Source of the DNA: a bacterium
GTDB taxonomy: Bacteria; Bacteroidota; Bacteroidia; B-17B0; Aurantibacillaceae
Reading direction: 5' to 3'
Length of the DNA: 53,025 nucleotides
Assembly (NCBI GenBank): GCA_029945625.1
Contig: JAQSCW010000001.1
Span: forward strand, 1 to 53,025
Shown: one piece after another, positions 42,201 through 49,954 of the stretch
Numbering within the stretch: position 1 is the first letter of the stretch
Layout of the letters: each line of letters begins with the position of its first letter
Made by a program: the position numbers and the translations under genes
The notes under the pieces: model-generated
Databases searched by the model: none
What the model was told of the DNA's origin: nothing
Seen by the model: the letters and a program-made list of their open reading frames with translations, nothing else

Positions 42201-43878
42201 TAGCTGAGGCCGTAAAAATAACGGAGGCTCCGGTGCAAACAGTTTGTGATGGCACTTGGGTGCTCAGGCTAGCAGAACTATTAACTACCAATGATACATT
42301 CGGAGACGTGTAACTGGTACCACAATTTCCGGTTATAATAATGTTGTATAGAGCTGAGGCATCACTTACACCCACAGGATTAATTGAGAGTGTAGCGCTG
42401 TTTGCTCCTGAAATATTTCCCGAATTTACTAGATTAACGGTACCCTTTCTCCATTGGTATAAAACTCCTGAACCACCGGCAGACACTGAAAAAATTGCAG
42501 CACTTCCCTCACAAACTGTTTGACTCACCGGTCCTGACCCAACTCCTATTGGATCGGGGATAGACACAGTTGAGGCAGAAACCCCCAATGCTCCTGTGGT
42601 AGTGAGAACACGTCCGTCTAATTTCACACCGGTTGCTAAAAGCATGGCGCCATTATTAGCAACAATGGTTCCTTTAAATATGGCGTTTGAATTTAAACTA
42701 ACAGCGCCATCCACCTTCCAAAACACATTCTTCGATTGAGTACCATTCATTAAAATAACCTTGCAGGGGGCGCTTGTTGATAAGGCCCCATTTATTTGAA
42801 TTACAAAAATTCCGTTGGGATTGCCCTGCGCATTTAAATAAAGAGAATCCGTCAAAGTCACTGCTCCATTCATCAAATAAGTATGGGGTGTCAAAACCAG
42901 ATTGTTACCAAACTGTGCGGGAAACATGAGCAGTATGTCTGCCGGAAGTGCATTAAGATATGTATAAAGGAATCCAAGATCTACTGCACATTGCGAAGTG
43001 GATGGGTCGGGGATGGCATGTATGCTGCCCGATACTAACAGAGGATTAAATCCGAGTGCCGATCCGTTGTTGGAACCTATGTCGCCCGTAACAGTTGTTA
43101 CTCCCACATTTGTTACAGCACCGTCGGATGAAAAAATAGCATAACAGGCGGTAGAAGCCAGCGTGGGTGACGCAGGTCCGCTTAAAAATGCGCTTCCACA
43201 ACCAATTGGAGTATATGCTAAAACACTGTTGGTGCCAATTGCCCCGGCAGTAGAGAGGGCTCTTCCTTCAAGAACCGAACCCGCAGCCATCGTAATTGCT
43301 GAATTATTGGCAATAATATTTCCTTTCATAGAAGAACCCGCCGCTAAATTAACGGCGCCCTCTACTTTCCAATATACATTGCACGCCAAAGCGCCATTCG
43401 TCAAAATAATCGCCGAATTGGCGTTGGACGCAAAAGTTCCACTAATTTGAAAAATAAAAACTGCTGTTGAAGTTCCCTGTGCATTAAGTGTAAGTGTATT
43501 GTTTAAGGTTGAATTACTTGCAATGGAATATGTACCTGCAGTGAGAGTGGCTCCGTTACCAATAAGCGGTGCGGGAAAAAATGCAGGAATACTCGTATTT
43601 AAAATGCCATACGCGGTTAGCAAGTCGGCAGCAGCAAGTGCTGTAATGCCGTTATTGCTCTGCATATTGCCGTTAACGTTACCAAATCCTGTTGCCGCTC
43701 CTACATTGGAACCAACATCACCTGTAATTTGAGAAGTGCCAACATTCGTAATTGCACCGTTTGACGTAAATAGTACAAAGTTTGCAGCAGAACCCAAACT
43801 AGGCGCCTGTGCAAAAAAAGACCCTGGAAATAACAACAAGGCAATTGCCAAGTGTCTGTATGTTGTATTTATTTTCAT
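39259..43878 (-). CDS. Giant T9SS adhesin with two ice-binding-like domains and Ig-like repeats
   Basis: 1539 residues. Signal peptide (to SFFAQ). Two tandem DUF3494 (ice-binding protein-like) beta-solenoid domains follow at about 28-225 (SLGSAANFVLFTSNGAIT; GDVGSNVGAATGF; VYWKVEGAVNLAAGSSMKG) and 233-445 (GDIGSNNGSALGF; VFWKVDGAVSLNSNAIFKG). About 450-1365 are ten Ig-like repeats of 92 residues, each with SQTVCAG ... YQWRKG ... NISGATTATLTINP ... CAPNFTSA, plus one divergent repeat. About 1446-1539 is the gliding-associated C-terminal domain (FIPEGFSPNNDGINDVFVV ... VFNRWGNQVFE ... DGRSSNGI ... LPVGTYFYIL), a T9SS type B signal. First gene of the operon with the PorP/SprF-like and OmpA/PD40 genes. 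Ice or surface binding is inferred from DUF3494. Confidence 0.93.
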   Translation of the reverse strand: MKINTTYRHLAIALLLFPGSFFAQAPSLGSAANFVLFTSNGAITNVGTSQITGDVGSNVGAATGFGNVNGNMQSNNGITALAAADLLTAYGILNTSIPAFFPAPLIGNGATLTAGTYSIASNSTLNNTLTLNAQGTSTAVFIFQISGTFASNANSAIILTNGALACNVYWKVEGAVNLAAGSSMKGNIIANNSAITMAAGSVLEGRALSTAGAIGTNSVLAYTPIGCGSAFLSGPASPTLASTACYAIFSSDGAVTNVGVTTVTGDIGSNNGSALGFNPLLVSGSIHAIPDPSTSQCAVDLGFLYTYLNALPADILLMFPAQFGNNLVLTPHTYLMNGAVTLTDSLYLNAQGNPNGIFVIQINGALSTSAPCKVILMNGTQSKNVFWKVDGAVSLNSNAIFKGTIVANNGAMLLATGVKLDGRVLTTTGALGVSASTVSIPDPIGVGSGPVSQTVCEGSAAIFSVSAGGSGVLYQWRKGTVNLVNSGNISGANSATLSINPVGVSDASALYNIIITGNCGTSYTSPNVSLVVNSSASLSTQVPSQTVCTGASVIFTASATGAGLSYQWRNGAVNLINAGNISGVATATLSISAVSATNASNNYNLLINGICAPNFTSAPFSLVINSSPSLTAQVASQTVCAGTSVSFSVNPTGSGLTYQWQKAGVTLVNGGNISGAGTSTLTINPVTMGDAAANYNLLINGVCAPNFTSALFSLVVNASPSLAAQVASQTICAGNSVTFAAVASGTGNSYQWRNGATNLINGGNIAGATTPTLIINPAMGVDASVNYNLIITGACAPGFTSALISLVVNTSPSLTAQIASQTICAGTSVIFTVNPTGAGLTYQWRKGAVNLLNSGNISGVTTSSLIINPVSNADASTNYDLLISGSCAPSFTSAQFSLVVNSSPSIAAQVPSQTICAGASVVFSVAASGNGLTYQWRKGTSNLVNGGNISGASSPTLTITAANITDASANYNLVIAGVCAPAFTTALFSLIVNSPPSLTAQVPSQTVCAGSSVVFSVVPSGNILTYQWRDGSVDLIDGGAISGATTSILIINPVSTSDGSNNYNIVMTGACAPNYTSALISLIVNSSPSITAVVSGQTVCIGSAAALVATSVGTGLSYQWRKGTTNLVNAGTVSGVTTATLIINPVTAADTSSNYNLIISGVCSPNFTSTNISLRVASLVTIISPPTSQTVCAGSAVSFSTAVAGSGLSFLWRKGQTTIMNGGNISGATTATLTINPAGSADAATDYNLIISGICSLNDTSSNFALTVNTVPGLSTIIKSQVVCVGASVKISASVIGSGLSFQWRRGTQNLTNAGSMAGVNSPSLTITPAIPSDAAVDYNLVISGACAPSYTSANVALQVNPYLTASISGNTLVCLGSAITLVAESLSGGTYNWSGPHDFISTSQSPVINSAGNENGGIYTLTASMAGCAASTATVLVVVQGCLSTEFFIPEGFSPNNDGINDVFVVRGLGNFPNNKFVVFNRWGNQVFEESPYRNTWDGRSSNGIKIGDDQLPVGTYFYILDLGNGSKVYKGTIYLNR
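39770..42535 (-). repeat. Tandem 276-base coding repeats (ten units)
   Basis: Ten Ig-like units inside the adhesin gene, with a period near 276 bases; boundaries are approximate. The cysteine codon of SQTVC recurs at this spacing (for example near 40857, 41134 and 41409). Units 3 to 7 are closest to each other. Such arrays can gain or lose units by recombination and may be misassembled from short reads. Confidence 0.85.
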
Positions 43879-44100
43879 TTGTGTAAAGTTTTTATTCGCT
43901 TCATAATCGACATCAAAGGTGGCAGAGAGTCAGCAGAATTTGTTACATAACTGTACATAATCATTGCATAAATCGCTTGTTGCAATACCTTCCCTGAATT
44001 AGAATTTTAAGATTACTCCTTTGCAGGCGTTGCTTTTAAGAGAAAAAGGTTTTTTCCTTTTGCGATAAGATTCTTTTAGCTTTTGAAATTACCGACCAAA

Positions 44101-46473
44101 CTAGGGTTTGTTCGTAATCACAGATGTTCCCTTTTTTAAATGTGTCAGAACTTCTCTTTTATATCTTTTTCTAGGAGATCTTTCATTCAGGTCAAGCATC
44201 GCGAAATAGGCCTCACGCAATTCATCCGGCCAATCACCATTGTATTCGATTTTGTAATATGAAAACCCGTTAAATGGAATGGTATTCATAGGGGCGTTAA
44301 ATTTTATTCTTTTCTTCAAGTCATCGCTAAAATACGACAGAAATACTTTTTTTCGTTCCGCATTTAATTCGCGAAAGTCAGCTTCTATCTTATCACTTCC
44401 TACTAACATCATACAGCGTTCCTGCACGGTATTAAGCTGTTCCGAACCCACTCGCGCCTTTAGATAACGCATGACGAGGGAATCCTTGATCGACATTTTT
44501 TCTATTCTCGAGCTGTCTTTTAGGCCCAGCCCCCCGGCTGTCTTTTGATGCTCTTTTATGTAGTACCACTTTTTAGCTTCGAAAAATAAAATATACTCCT
44601 TTTCCTTTTCAGAATAAACCATGGGGGTAATACTTATTCTTGCCAAGGGATTCTCGAGTAGATAATTAGTGAGATCATCCACAAATTTTTCTTGATTGGG
44701 TTGCAGGATGCTTTTCCGCATTTCCCAATTCAAGGCAAATGATTTTTCAATTTCATTTTCAAATACCCTAACCTCCGACCTATATATTGAGGTAGGAGGT
44801 TTCAAAAACAAATTGCTCACCGCGTCCACAAGAACATCCTTCAATTTGAACTTAGGATTATTTAAATTACCCAAAATAGGAACCTCATAGTCAATCACAT
44901 TACCGGGCTCCCTCGCAAAGAACATAAAAAACTTCAATGGCACCCATCGCGCTCCACTTCGCTTCTGACGGTTATTTAGACGGGGATCAATGATGATTAA
45001 ATGATTGTGGCTTTGAATGTTTCCGTTATTAACGATCCAGGCCCCCTTTATTTCAACTGTCCCCCGGTCGACCGGAAAAGAGGTAAATGAAATAAGATAG
45101 GGATTGAATAAGGCAGCAGGTATTTTTTCGAAATGATAATTTAGACTGAAATCAGAAGTATCTTTCGGATTGACGCTTAAATTCACTTCAACTTTGCCAT
45201 AAGGTTTTAGGAGGGTAGTAAATGTAAGATTCACCCATTTCCTGCTTCTTCTGATTGAATCAACGCGCACATTTAAAGGTTGTGCTGCAATTTCGAATTT
45301 TTCAGTAAGTGAAAAATCCAGATAGCGCACATTTCCATTGTATAGCGCAACCCTATTAATCTCAAAATTACTTTTAAAGAAGTTTTTGACCAGCAATTTC
45401 ACGTAGTCCGCAATCTGAAATAATACATTGGGGCTTTCAGCATCCGCCTTTGCTTCCCTTATTTTCCTTCCCTTTTTACCAAACATATTTTGAAGATTAT
45501 CTAAACGGTCATAGCGCTCATATTTAAAATAGGGCTGTACGAGGGAAAGCGAATCAAACATATATATTTTGCCTTTGGGACTTAAACGAATCGCGCTAAT
45601 ACTTAGCTTTTTGAAGGAGGCATAGTCGTCGGCTTCGTTTTTACCAAAGTGAAGGTCATTAATAGCTACAAAGCCCCTAGCGTCGAGATTCTCAGCCTTT
45701 TTAAAATTCCCACTTGCAGTTACATCCGCATCCAAATTGGCGGTTAGGCTGCCATAATCGGTAATGTTTTTGAGATATTGCTCCAATACCGATAAGTCAA
45801 ATTTGCTGATCAATGCTCTTAGCCTGTAATCCAGTGACTTTATGTTTAGGCTGATTTCCCCTTTTACAGACCCCGTGCCAGCGCCCGAAATTAGGGAGAT
45901 CTTTGCAGCAATAGTGTCTGAGTTCCACTTCTTTCCTTCGCTGTCTATGTGTACATCCTTCACAAAATAATTTACCGGAATGGATCTCTCTCTATAATAA
46001 AATGTGCCATCCTCAATTTTTATGTGTGCTATATTAAAACGAAAAGGCTCTTTCCCTTCTTGCAAAAGGGAGTCTCCGGAGCTGAACCGTTTTATCAAAT
46101 CATTAAAATTAAATAGTTTTCGGTCTTGTTCAATTACACCCACAGGCTTATGAATGTTCAATTCTGAGATCGCAATCGTTCTTGAAAACAATTTAAACAC
46201 ATTAATTTTTACACTTACTTCATCAGCAGAAAAGAAAACACTATCCCCATTGGCTTCTAATATTTTGAGATTGCTGATATAGGCATAGCCGCTAAATGGA
46301 TTTATATAGACCCACTTCAATGTTACTTCTCTGCCTAAATAGCGTTGGTCGTATTTTTGAATCAAATATTTACTTATCGGAGATAGAAAAACCACCAGCA
46401 ATAAAGCCAATAGTACAAGGATGCCTATGACATAAGCACTGGTTTTTTCAAAGGAAGTAGAAAAATGTTTCAT
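44101..46473 (-). CDS. DUF748 / AsmA-like inner-membrane-anchored protein
   Basis: 790 residues. One N-terminal membrane helix (about 13-32, IGILVLLALLLVVFLSPI), then a long periplasmic part. Residues about 45-110 (LGREVTLKWVYINPFSGYAYISNLKILEANGDSVFFSADEVSVKINVFKLFSRTIAISELNIHKP) are the AsmA/DUF748 start. The segment SFTSFPVDRGTVEIKGAWIVNNGNIQSHNHLIIIDP (about 455-490) resembles the conserved DUF748 core. Proteins of this wide family form beta-rich grooves linked to lipid transport or outer-membrane assembly. The last 200 residues are helical and charged. No direct operon partner apart from a small unknown gene 62 bases upstream. Confidence 0.82.
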   Translation of the reverse strand: MKHFSTSFEKTSAYVIGILVLLALLLVVFLSPISKYLIQKYDQRYLGREVTLKWVYINPFSGYAYISNLKILEANGDSVFFSADEVSVKINVFKLFSRTIAISELNIHKPVGVIEQDRKLFNFNDLIKRFSSGDSLLQEGKEPFRFNIAHIKIEDGTFYYRERSIPVNYFVKDVHIDSEGKKWNSDTIAAKISLISGAGTGSVKGEISLNIKSLDYRLRALISKFDLSVLEQYLKNITDYGSLTANLDADVTASGNFKKAENLDARGFVAINDLHFGKNEADDYASFKKLSISAIRLSPKGKIYMFDSLSLVQPYFKYERYDRLDNLQNMFGKKGRKIREAKADAESPNVLFQIADYVKLLVKNFFKSNFEINRVALYNGNVRYLDFSLTEKFEIAAQPLNVRVDSIRRSRKWVNLTFTTLLKPYGKVEVNLSVNPKDTSDFSLNYHFEKIPAALFNPYLISFTSFPVDRGTVEIKGAWIVNNGNIQSHNHLIIIDPRLNNRQKRSGARWVPLKFFMFFAREPGNVIDYEVPILGNLNNPKFKLKDVLVDAVSNLFLKPPTSIYRSEVRVFENEIEKSFALNWEMRKSILQPNQEKFVDDLTNYLLENPLARISITPMVYSEKEKEYILFFEAKKWYYIKEHQKTAGGLGLKDSSRIEKMSIKDSLVMRYLKARVGSEQLNTVQERCMMLVGSDKIEADFRELNAERKKVFLSYFSDDLKKRIKFNAPMNTIPFNGFSYYKIEYNGDWPDELREAYFAMLDLNERSPRKRYKREVLTHLKKGTSVITNKP

Positions 46474-46535
46474 GAGGATGATCTAATACGCCTTACTGAA
46501 GTGAGGAAGAATGCTAACCGCATCGACATTCAGTT

Positions 46536-46832
46536 TTATAACATGATCTTGCTCAGTAGCCCGTATTTTGTGAAGTTCATCGAAATATTGGTATGGGTTT
46601 TAATATCTCCATTTTCATAGATGGCAATGATGGATTTTCGACTCCCATCCGTTTGCGCAATCATTTCATCTATTAAATTAGCAATGATGGTGCGATCTAC
46701 CCACTCAAAAATACCCTCAAAAGGCTCGAGTTCATGAAGCGACAAAACAACATTTCCGTCGTTTAGAATGTGAACAACATCCACATTATTGCGGTGTTTG
46801 TGAGGGGTAAAGTACTTATTGTCTTTTTCCAT
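46536..46832 (-). CDS. Small hypothetical protein
   Basis: 98 residues, no signal peptide or membrane helix. There is no family I recognise. It is made of short predicted strands and one helix (VVHILNDGNVVLSLHELEPFEGIFEWVDRTIIANLIDEMIAQ), followed by SIIAIYENGDIKTHTNISMNF. It lies 62 bases upstream of the DUF748 gene in the same direction and could share its transcript. Codon use resembles its neighbours and the start is ATG, so I think it is real. Confidence 0.6.
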   Translation of the reverse strand: MEKDNKYFTPHKHRNNVDVVHILNDGNVVLSLHELEPFEGIFEWVDRTIIANLIDEMIAQTDGSRKSIIAIYENGDIKTHTNISMNFTKYGLLSKIML

Positions 46833-47275
46833 GAACGTTTGATTTGTTGTTGTAAAAAAAATTGATACTATGATGATACTGTGCTCTGCTTTTATTGTAT
46901 GGCAAAGTTGATGCTATTCTCCCCTAACATTCCTGCATTCCTATTTCTTTTCTTTACATATATCACACATTCCTAGTTGCAACTTGTTTTCCTATATAAT
47001 GAGCTTATGTATCGAACATGGTCGGTCGGTTATACTTACCACTAAGGGCAAGAGACTGCAGCACATCATAAAATAAATTCGTTGGCCTATGACCTGCCCA
47101 ATGGCCCATCTGTAAAATGTACAAGTTGTTTGGGGTGAGATGTAAGTCTCTTTGTTTCTTAATACCTCATTTTTGCTAAAACTAAGCGAATGGCTATGCA
47201 TCTGGCAAATACAAACTAACACGCACTCCGAGTAAATTAATTTCTTGATTGACCTATTTTGAAAAACTAAAATCT
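46833..47275. other. Intergenic region without clear genes
   Basis: 443 bases between divergent small genes. A 76-codon open frame on the minus strand (46992-47222) has irregular composition and no recognisable product. No hairpin or repeat stands out. It should hold two promoters; the only hint is a TATTTTG near 47256, one base short of the TAnnTTTG pattern. Confidence 0.35.
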
Positions 47276-47623
47276 ATGAATATGGTAACGATGTTAACGG
47301 GCGTATTTGCGATGAGTTCTCTCTTATGTTTCTATTTGCTAAGCATCATGCTACACAATAAGCGTCACCCTATTCTGCTGCCGATTATCCACGGAGGAAT
47401 CGTTGTCCTGGCACTGAGTATGGTAATTAGGTACGCTACTAATACCGGTCCCGCTAATACAGAAGGCCTCGTTCTCTTTCTCTTAGCCGCGTTTGGAGGC
47501 GTCTTGCTTATTTATAAAGATATACACGAACAACAAGCTCCCAGGTGGTTGGTAATTAGCCATAGTCTTATTTCAACTTTGGGCATGCTCTTCTTAGTAC
47601 TCTCCTCGCTTAACTTATTTTAA
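47276..47623 (+). CDS. Small membrane protein, four helices
   Basis: 115 residues from the ATG giving MNMVTMLTGVFAMSS; the frame stays open nine codons upstream only to a TTG. Four hydrophobic segments (about 3-25, 32-52, 62-80 and 92-113) are joined by short polar loops such as LHNKRHP and KDIHEQQAPRW. No family recognised. It could be a quinone- or haem-linked subunit, but no ligand motif is plain beyond scattered histidines. It lies 100 bases upstream of the FAD-Rieske gene in the same direction. Confidence 0.6.
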   Translation: MNMVTMLTGVFAMSSLLCFYLLSIMLHNKRHPILLPIIHGGIVVLALSMVIRYATNTGPANTEGLVLFLLAAFGGVLLIYKDIHEQQAPRWLVISHSLISTLGMLFLVLSSLNLF

Positions 47624-47723
47624 ACAGTTAAATGATAGAAGTACCAAAATATGCAGCCTTGATCACCCCATTTTTTAAACATGAATCGCCTATGTCCTCT
47701 TACCTCCTTTTAATTTCATAAAA

Positions 47724-49367
47724 ATGAAAGAAATTACTAAACCATCTAGTGCACCATCGAGCGTGTGGTACAACGACAAGAACAAAATTATGGGTTTTCC
47801 GCAACTCAATAGTAATCTTGAAACTGATGTCCTAATTGTGGGCGGCGGCATAGCTGGCCTAAGTACCGCCTACTGTGTAGCCAGTTCCGGAAAAAAAGTC
47901 ATTGTGGTAGAAGATGGCGCGATTGGGAGCGGAGAAACGGGAAAGACAACCGCGCAATTAGTAACGGCATTGGACACTCGTTATTATAAAATGGAAACCG
48001 TTTTTGGCGTCGCTGATACTGCGCTAATTGCCGAGAGTCATCAGCAGGCCATTACATTTATAGAGGATCTTATAAGAAGAGAAAAAATTGACTGCGAATT
48101 TGAAAGATTGGATGGTTATTTGTTTCTTCATCCGCATGATCAACAAGATAGTTTGTTGAAAGAAAGGGATGCTCTTCTCAGGTCAGGCCAAACCACTGCC
48201 CTATTGGAAAATACCCCCGGTATTCCTACCGAAGGAAAGAGTTTGCTTTTTCCCATGCAGGCACAGTTTCATCCCATGAAATACCTTCTCGGTTTATGTA
48301 AAGCCATAGTTGAAAAAGGCGGGCAAATCTATGTCAACACGCACGCTTCAGTAATTAATCATACCGGAATTACGAGCGACAAAGGCTTCACCATTAGTGC
48401 GAAACACATCGTTGTAGCCACCAACGCACCTGTGAATGACACCTATGCGATGATGCTGAAGCAAACAGCATTTCGAAGTTACGTGATTTCGGGCCTCGTC
48501 AAAAAACAAATTCTGCCAAAGGCACTCTGGTGGGATACGGGCGATCAGCAAAATGAAAATGGTCAACCTTATCATTATGTGAGAACCACAGCATACGATG
48601 ACGACTTCGACTTGCTCATTTGCGGAGGAGAAGATCATCCCGTGGGAGTAATTGGAGAATTTTCGGAAAATGAACGATTTGAGCGGCTCGAGATGTGGAC
48701 CCGCGCGCGCTTTCCCATCGAAACTATTACTCATAAATGGTCGGGAGAAGTTTTGATTCCCATGGACTCAATTGCTTATTTAGGAAGAAACCCCTTCGAC
48801 AAAAAAAATGCATACATCATTACAGGCGATGCGGGAATAGGCATGACCTACTGCACCATTGGCGCCCGAATAATTTGCGACTTAATTAACGACGTTGGCA
48901 ACAGATATGAATCTCTTTATGCTCCTTCGCGCTTTCACCTTAAAGCCAGTGGCCCATTTTTTAAAACCGTTATGGGAGATATTGAAGGCATTCTACACAA
49001 GTGGTTTTCAGGCAAAGGAGAGCAATTGGATACGCTTGGTCTTGATGAAGGAAAAATTATTGAGATTGAAGGCCACCGATGCGGGGCGTATAAAGATGCT
49101 TCGGGTCACCTTTTTCTGGTAAGTGCAGAATGTACTCACCTTAAATGCATTCTTTGCTGGAATGCTTCTGAAAAAAGCTGGGACTGCCCCTGTCATGGCA
49201 GCCGTTTCTCATTTACTGGAGAGGTGCTAAACGGGCCTGCTAACGAAAACTTAAAATCCTACGACACACCTCAGGCCTGTGCTTCCGCTTCTGAAAGCAT
49301 GGCAACTTCAAATTCAGGTTACAATAGGATAAAACAGATTAGAAGCCATCTCAAGAACAAGCGCTAA
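47724..49367 (+). CDS. FAD-dependent oxidoreductase fused to a Rieske [2Fe-2S] domain
   Basis: 547 residues. Residues about 34-400 are a DAO-type flavoprotein: FAD loop VGGGIAG at 39-45, GSGETGKTTAQL, and the C-terminal FAD segment NAYIITGDAGIGMTYCTIGARII. Residues about 440-510 are a Rieske domain with cluster ligands Cys470-x-His472 and Cys488-x2-His491. The Rieske loop holds additional cysteines at about 475, 478 and 490. Similar fusions occur in Bacteroidota and Cyanobacteria and probably pass electrons from substrate through FAD to the iron-sulphur cluster; the substrate is not known. No signal peptide, so cytoplasmic. Confidence 0.9.
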   Translation: MKEITKPSSAPSSVWYNDKNKIMGFPQLNSNLETDVLIVGGGIAGLSTAYCVASSGKKVIVVEDGAIGSGETGKTTAQLVTALDTRYYKMETVFGVADTALIAESHQQAITFIEDLIRREKIDCEFERLDGYLFLHPHDQQDSLLKERDALLRSGQTTALLENTPGIPTEGKSLLFPMQAQFHPMKYLLGLCKAIVEKGGQIYVNTHASVINHTGITSDKGFTISAKHIVVATNAPVNDTYAMMLKQTAFRSYVISGLVKKQILPKALWWDTGDQQNENGQPYHYVRTTAYDDDFDLLICGGEDHPVGVIGEFSENERFERLEMWTRARFPIETITHKWSGEVLIPMDSIAYLGRNPFDKKNAYIITGDAGIGMTYCTIGARIICDLINDVGNRYESLYAPSRFHLKASGPFFKTVMGDIEGILHKWFSGKGEQLDTLGLDEGKIIEIEGHRCGAYKDASGHLFLVSAECTHLKCILCWNASEKSWDCPCHGSRFSFTGEVLNGPANENLKSYDTPQACASASESMATSNSGYNRIKQIRSHLKNKR

Positions 49368-49659
49368 GCTATTTTACCAATTTTTTGCATGAACAAGGCA
49401 TTTACTCTTTTCTTTGCCCTCATTACTTTGAGGAGAGCGGGAGCTTCAGCAAAGTTGAAACTGCGTGTATATGGCTGTATGAATGGGTAGGCCGCAATTT
49501 GAAATCAAATGCCCTTTTTAGGTATACTCCCATCGCGCTACCAATTCAATTTGATTGCGCAAGAAACCCCTGTGCTTGGGTTTACTCAAGGCAGGTTCTC
49601 TTATTTTAATTTCAAACGCATAAATTATTAGCTTTGTTAAACTTTATAAGATAAAATAA
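49368..49659. other. Intergenic stretch with possible broken gene
   Basis: 292 bases. An ATG at 49389 opens MNKAFTLFFALI, which looks like the start of a signal peptide, but the frame stops at 49490. Two other frames then run to 49609 and 49631 (the latter ending RFSYFNFKRINY). Together they might be the decayed remains of a short secreted protein with frameshifts. There is no homology I can name, so this may be chance. Confidence 0.25.
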
Positions 49660-49854
49660 ATGGAAAATGAAAAACATACTGTAGCGGGATTCTTCAAGAC
49701 GTTCGCTATTCTGTGCAACATCCTGTTCTTTTTCTGGATCCTCTACAATGGCATTCATGAGAATTTTTCAGGAACTAGGATCGAAATAATTTCCTACGTA
49801 GCACTTATGATGCTACTGGGACTAAACGCATTCTTGCTTTATAAAAAAAGTTGA
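49660..49854 (+). CDS. Small two-helix membrane protein
   Basis: 64 residues, ATG start. Two hydrophobic segments (about 9-28, FFKTFAILCNILFFFWILY, and 42-60, IISYVALMMLLGLNAFLLY) sit on either side of a short polar loop, with a Lys-Lys end. Such small membrane proteins are common in Bacteroidota and of unknown role. The clean two-helix pattern and the lysine-ended tail argue for a real gene, but there is no neighbour to confirm it. Confidence 0.5.
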   Translation: MENEKHTVAGFFKTFAILCNILFFFWILYNGIHENFSGTRIEIISYVALMMLLGLNAFLLYKKS

Positions 49855-49954
49855 TCACCCTGCGTTTTAAAAATTACAGGTGCAGCCCATCTGGTGTAAT
49901 TCTATAACCAGGAGAAGCATTACTAAATCGAAATATCCAAAGAGATTATAGCTG

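Noticed and set aside
39250-43732. Plus-strand frames within the adhesin gene
   Set aside because: They are shadows created by the repetitive composition of the adhesin.
46992-47222. 76-codon minus-strand frame
   Set aside because: Irregular residue mix (many Cys, Ser and His), no domain, and no ribosome-binding or promoter hint.
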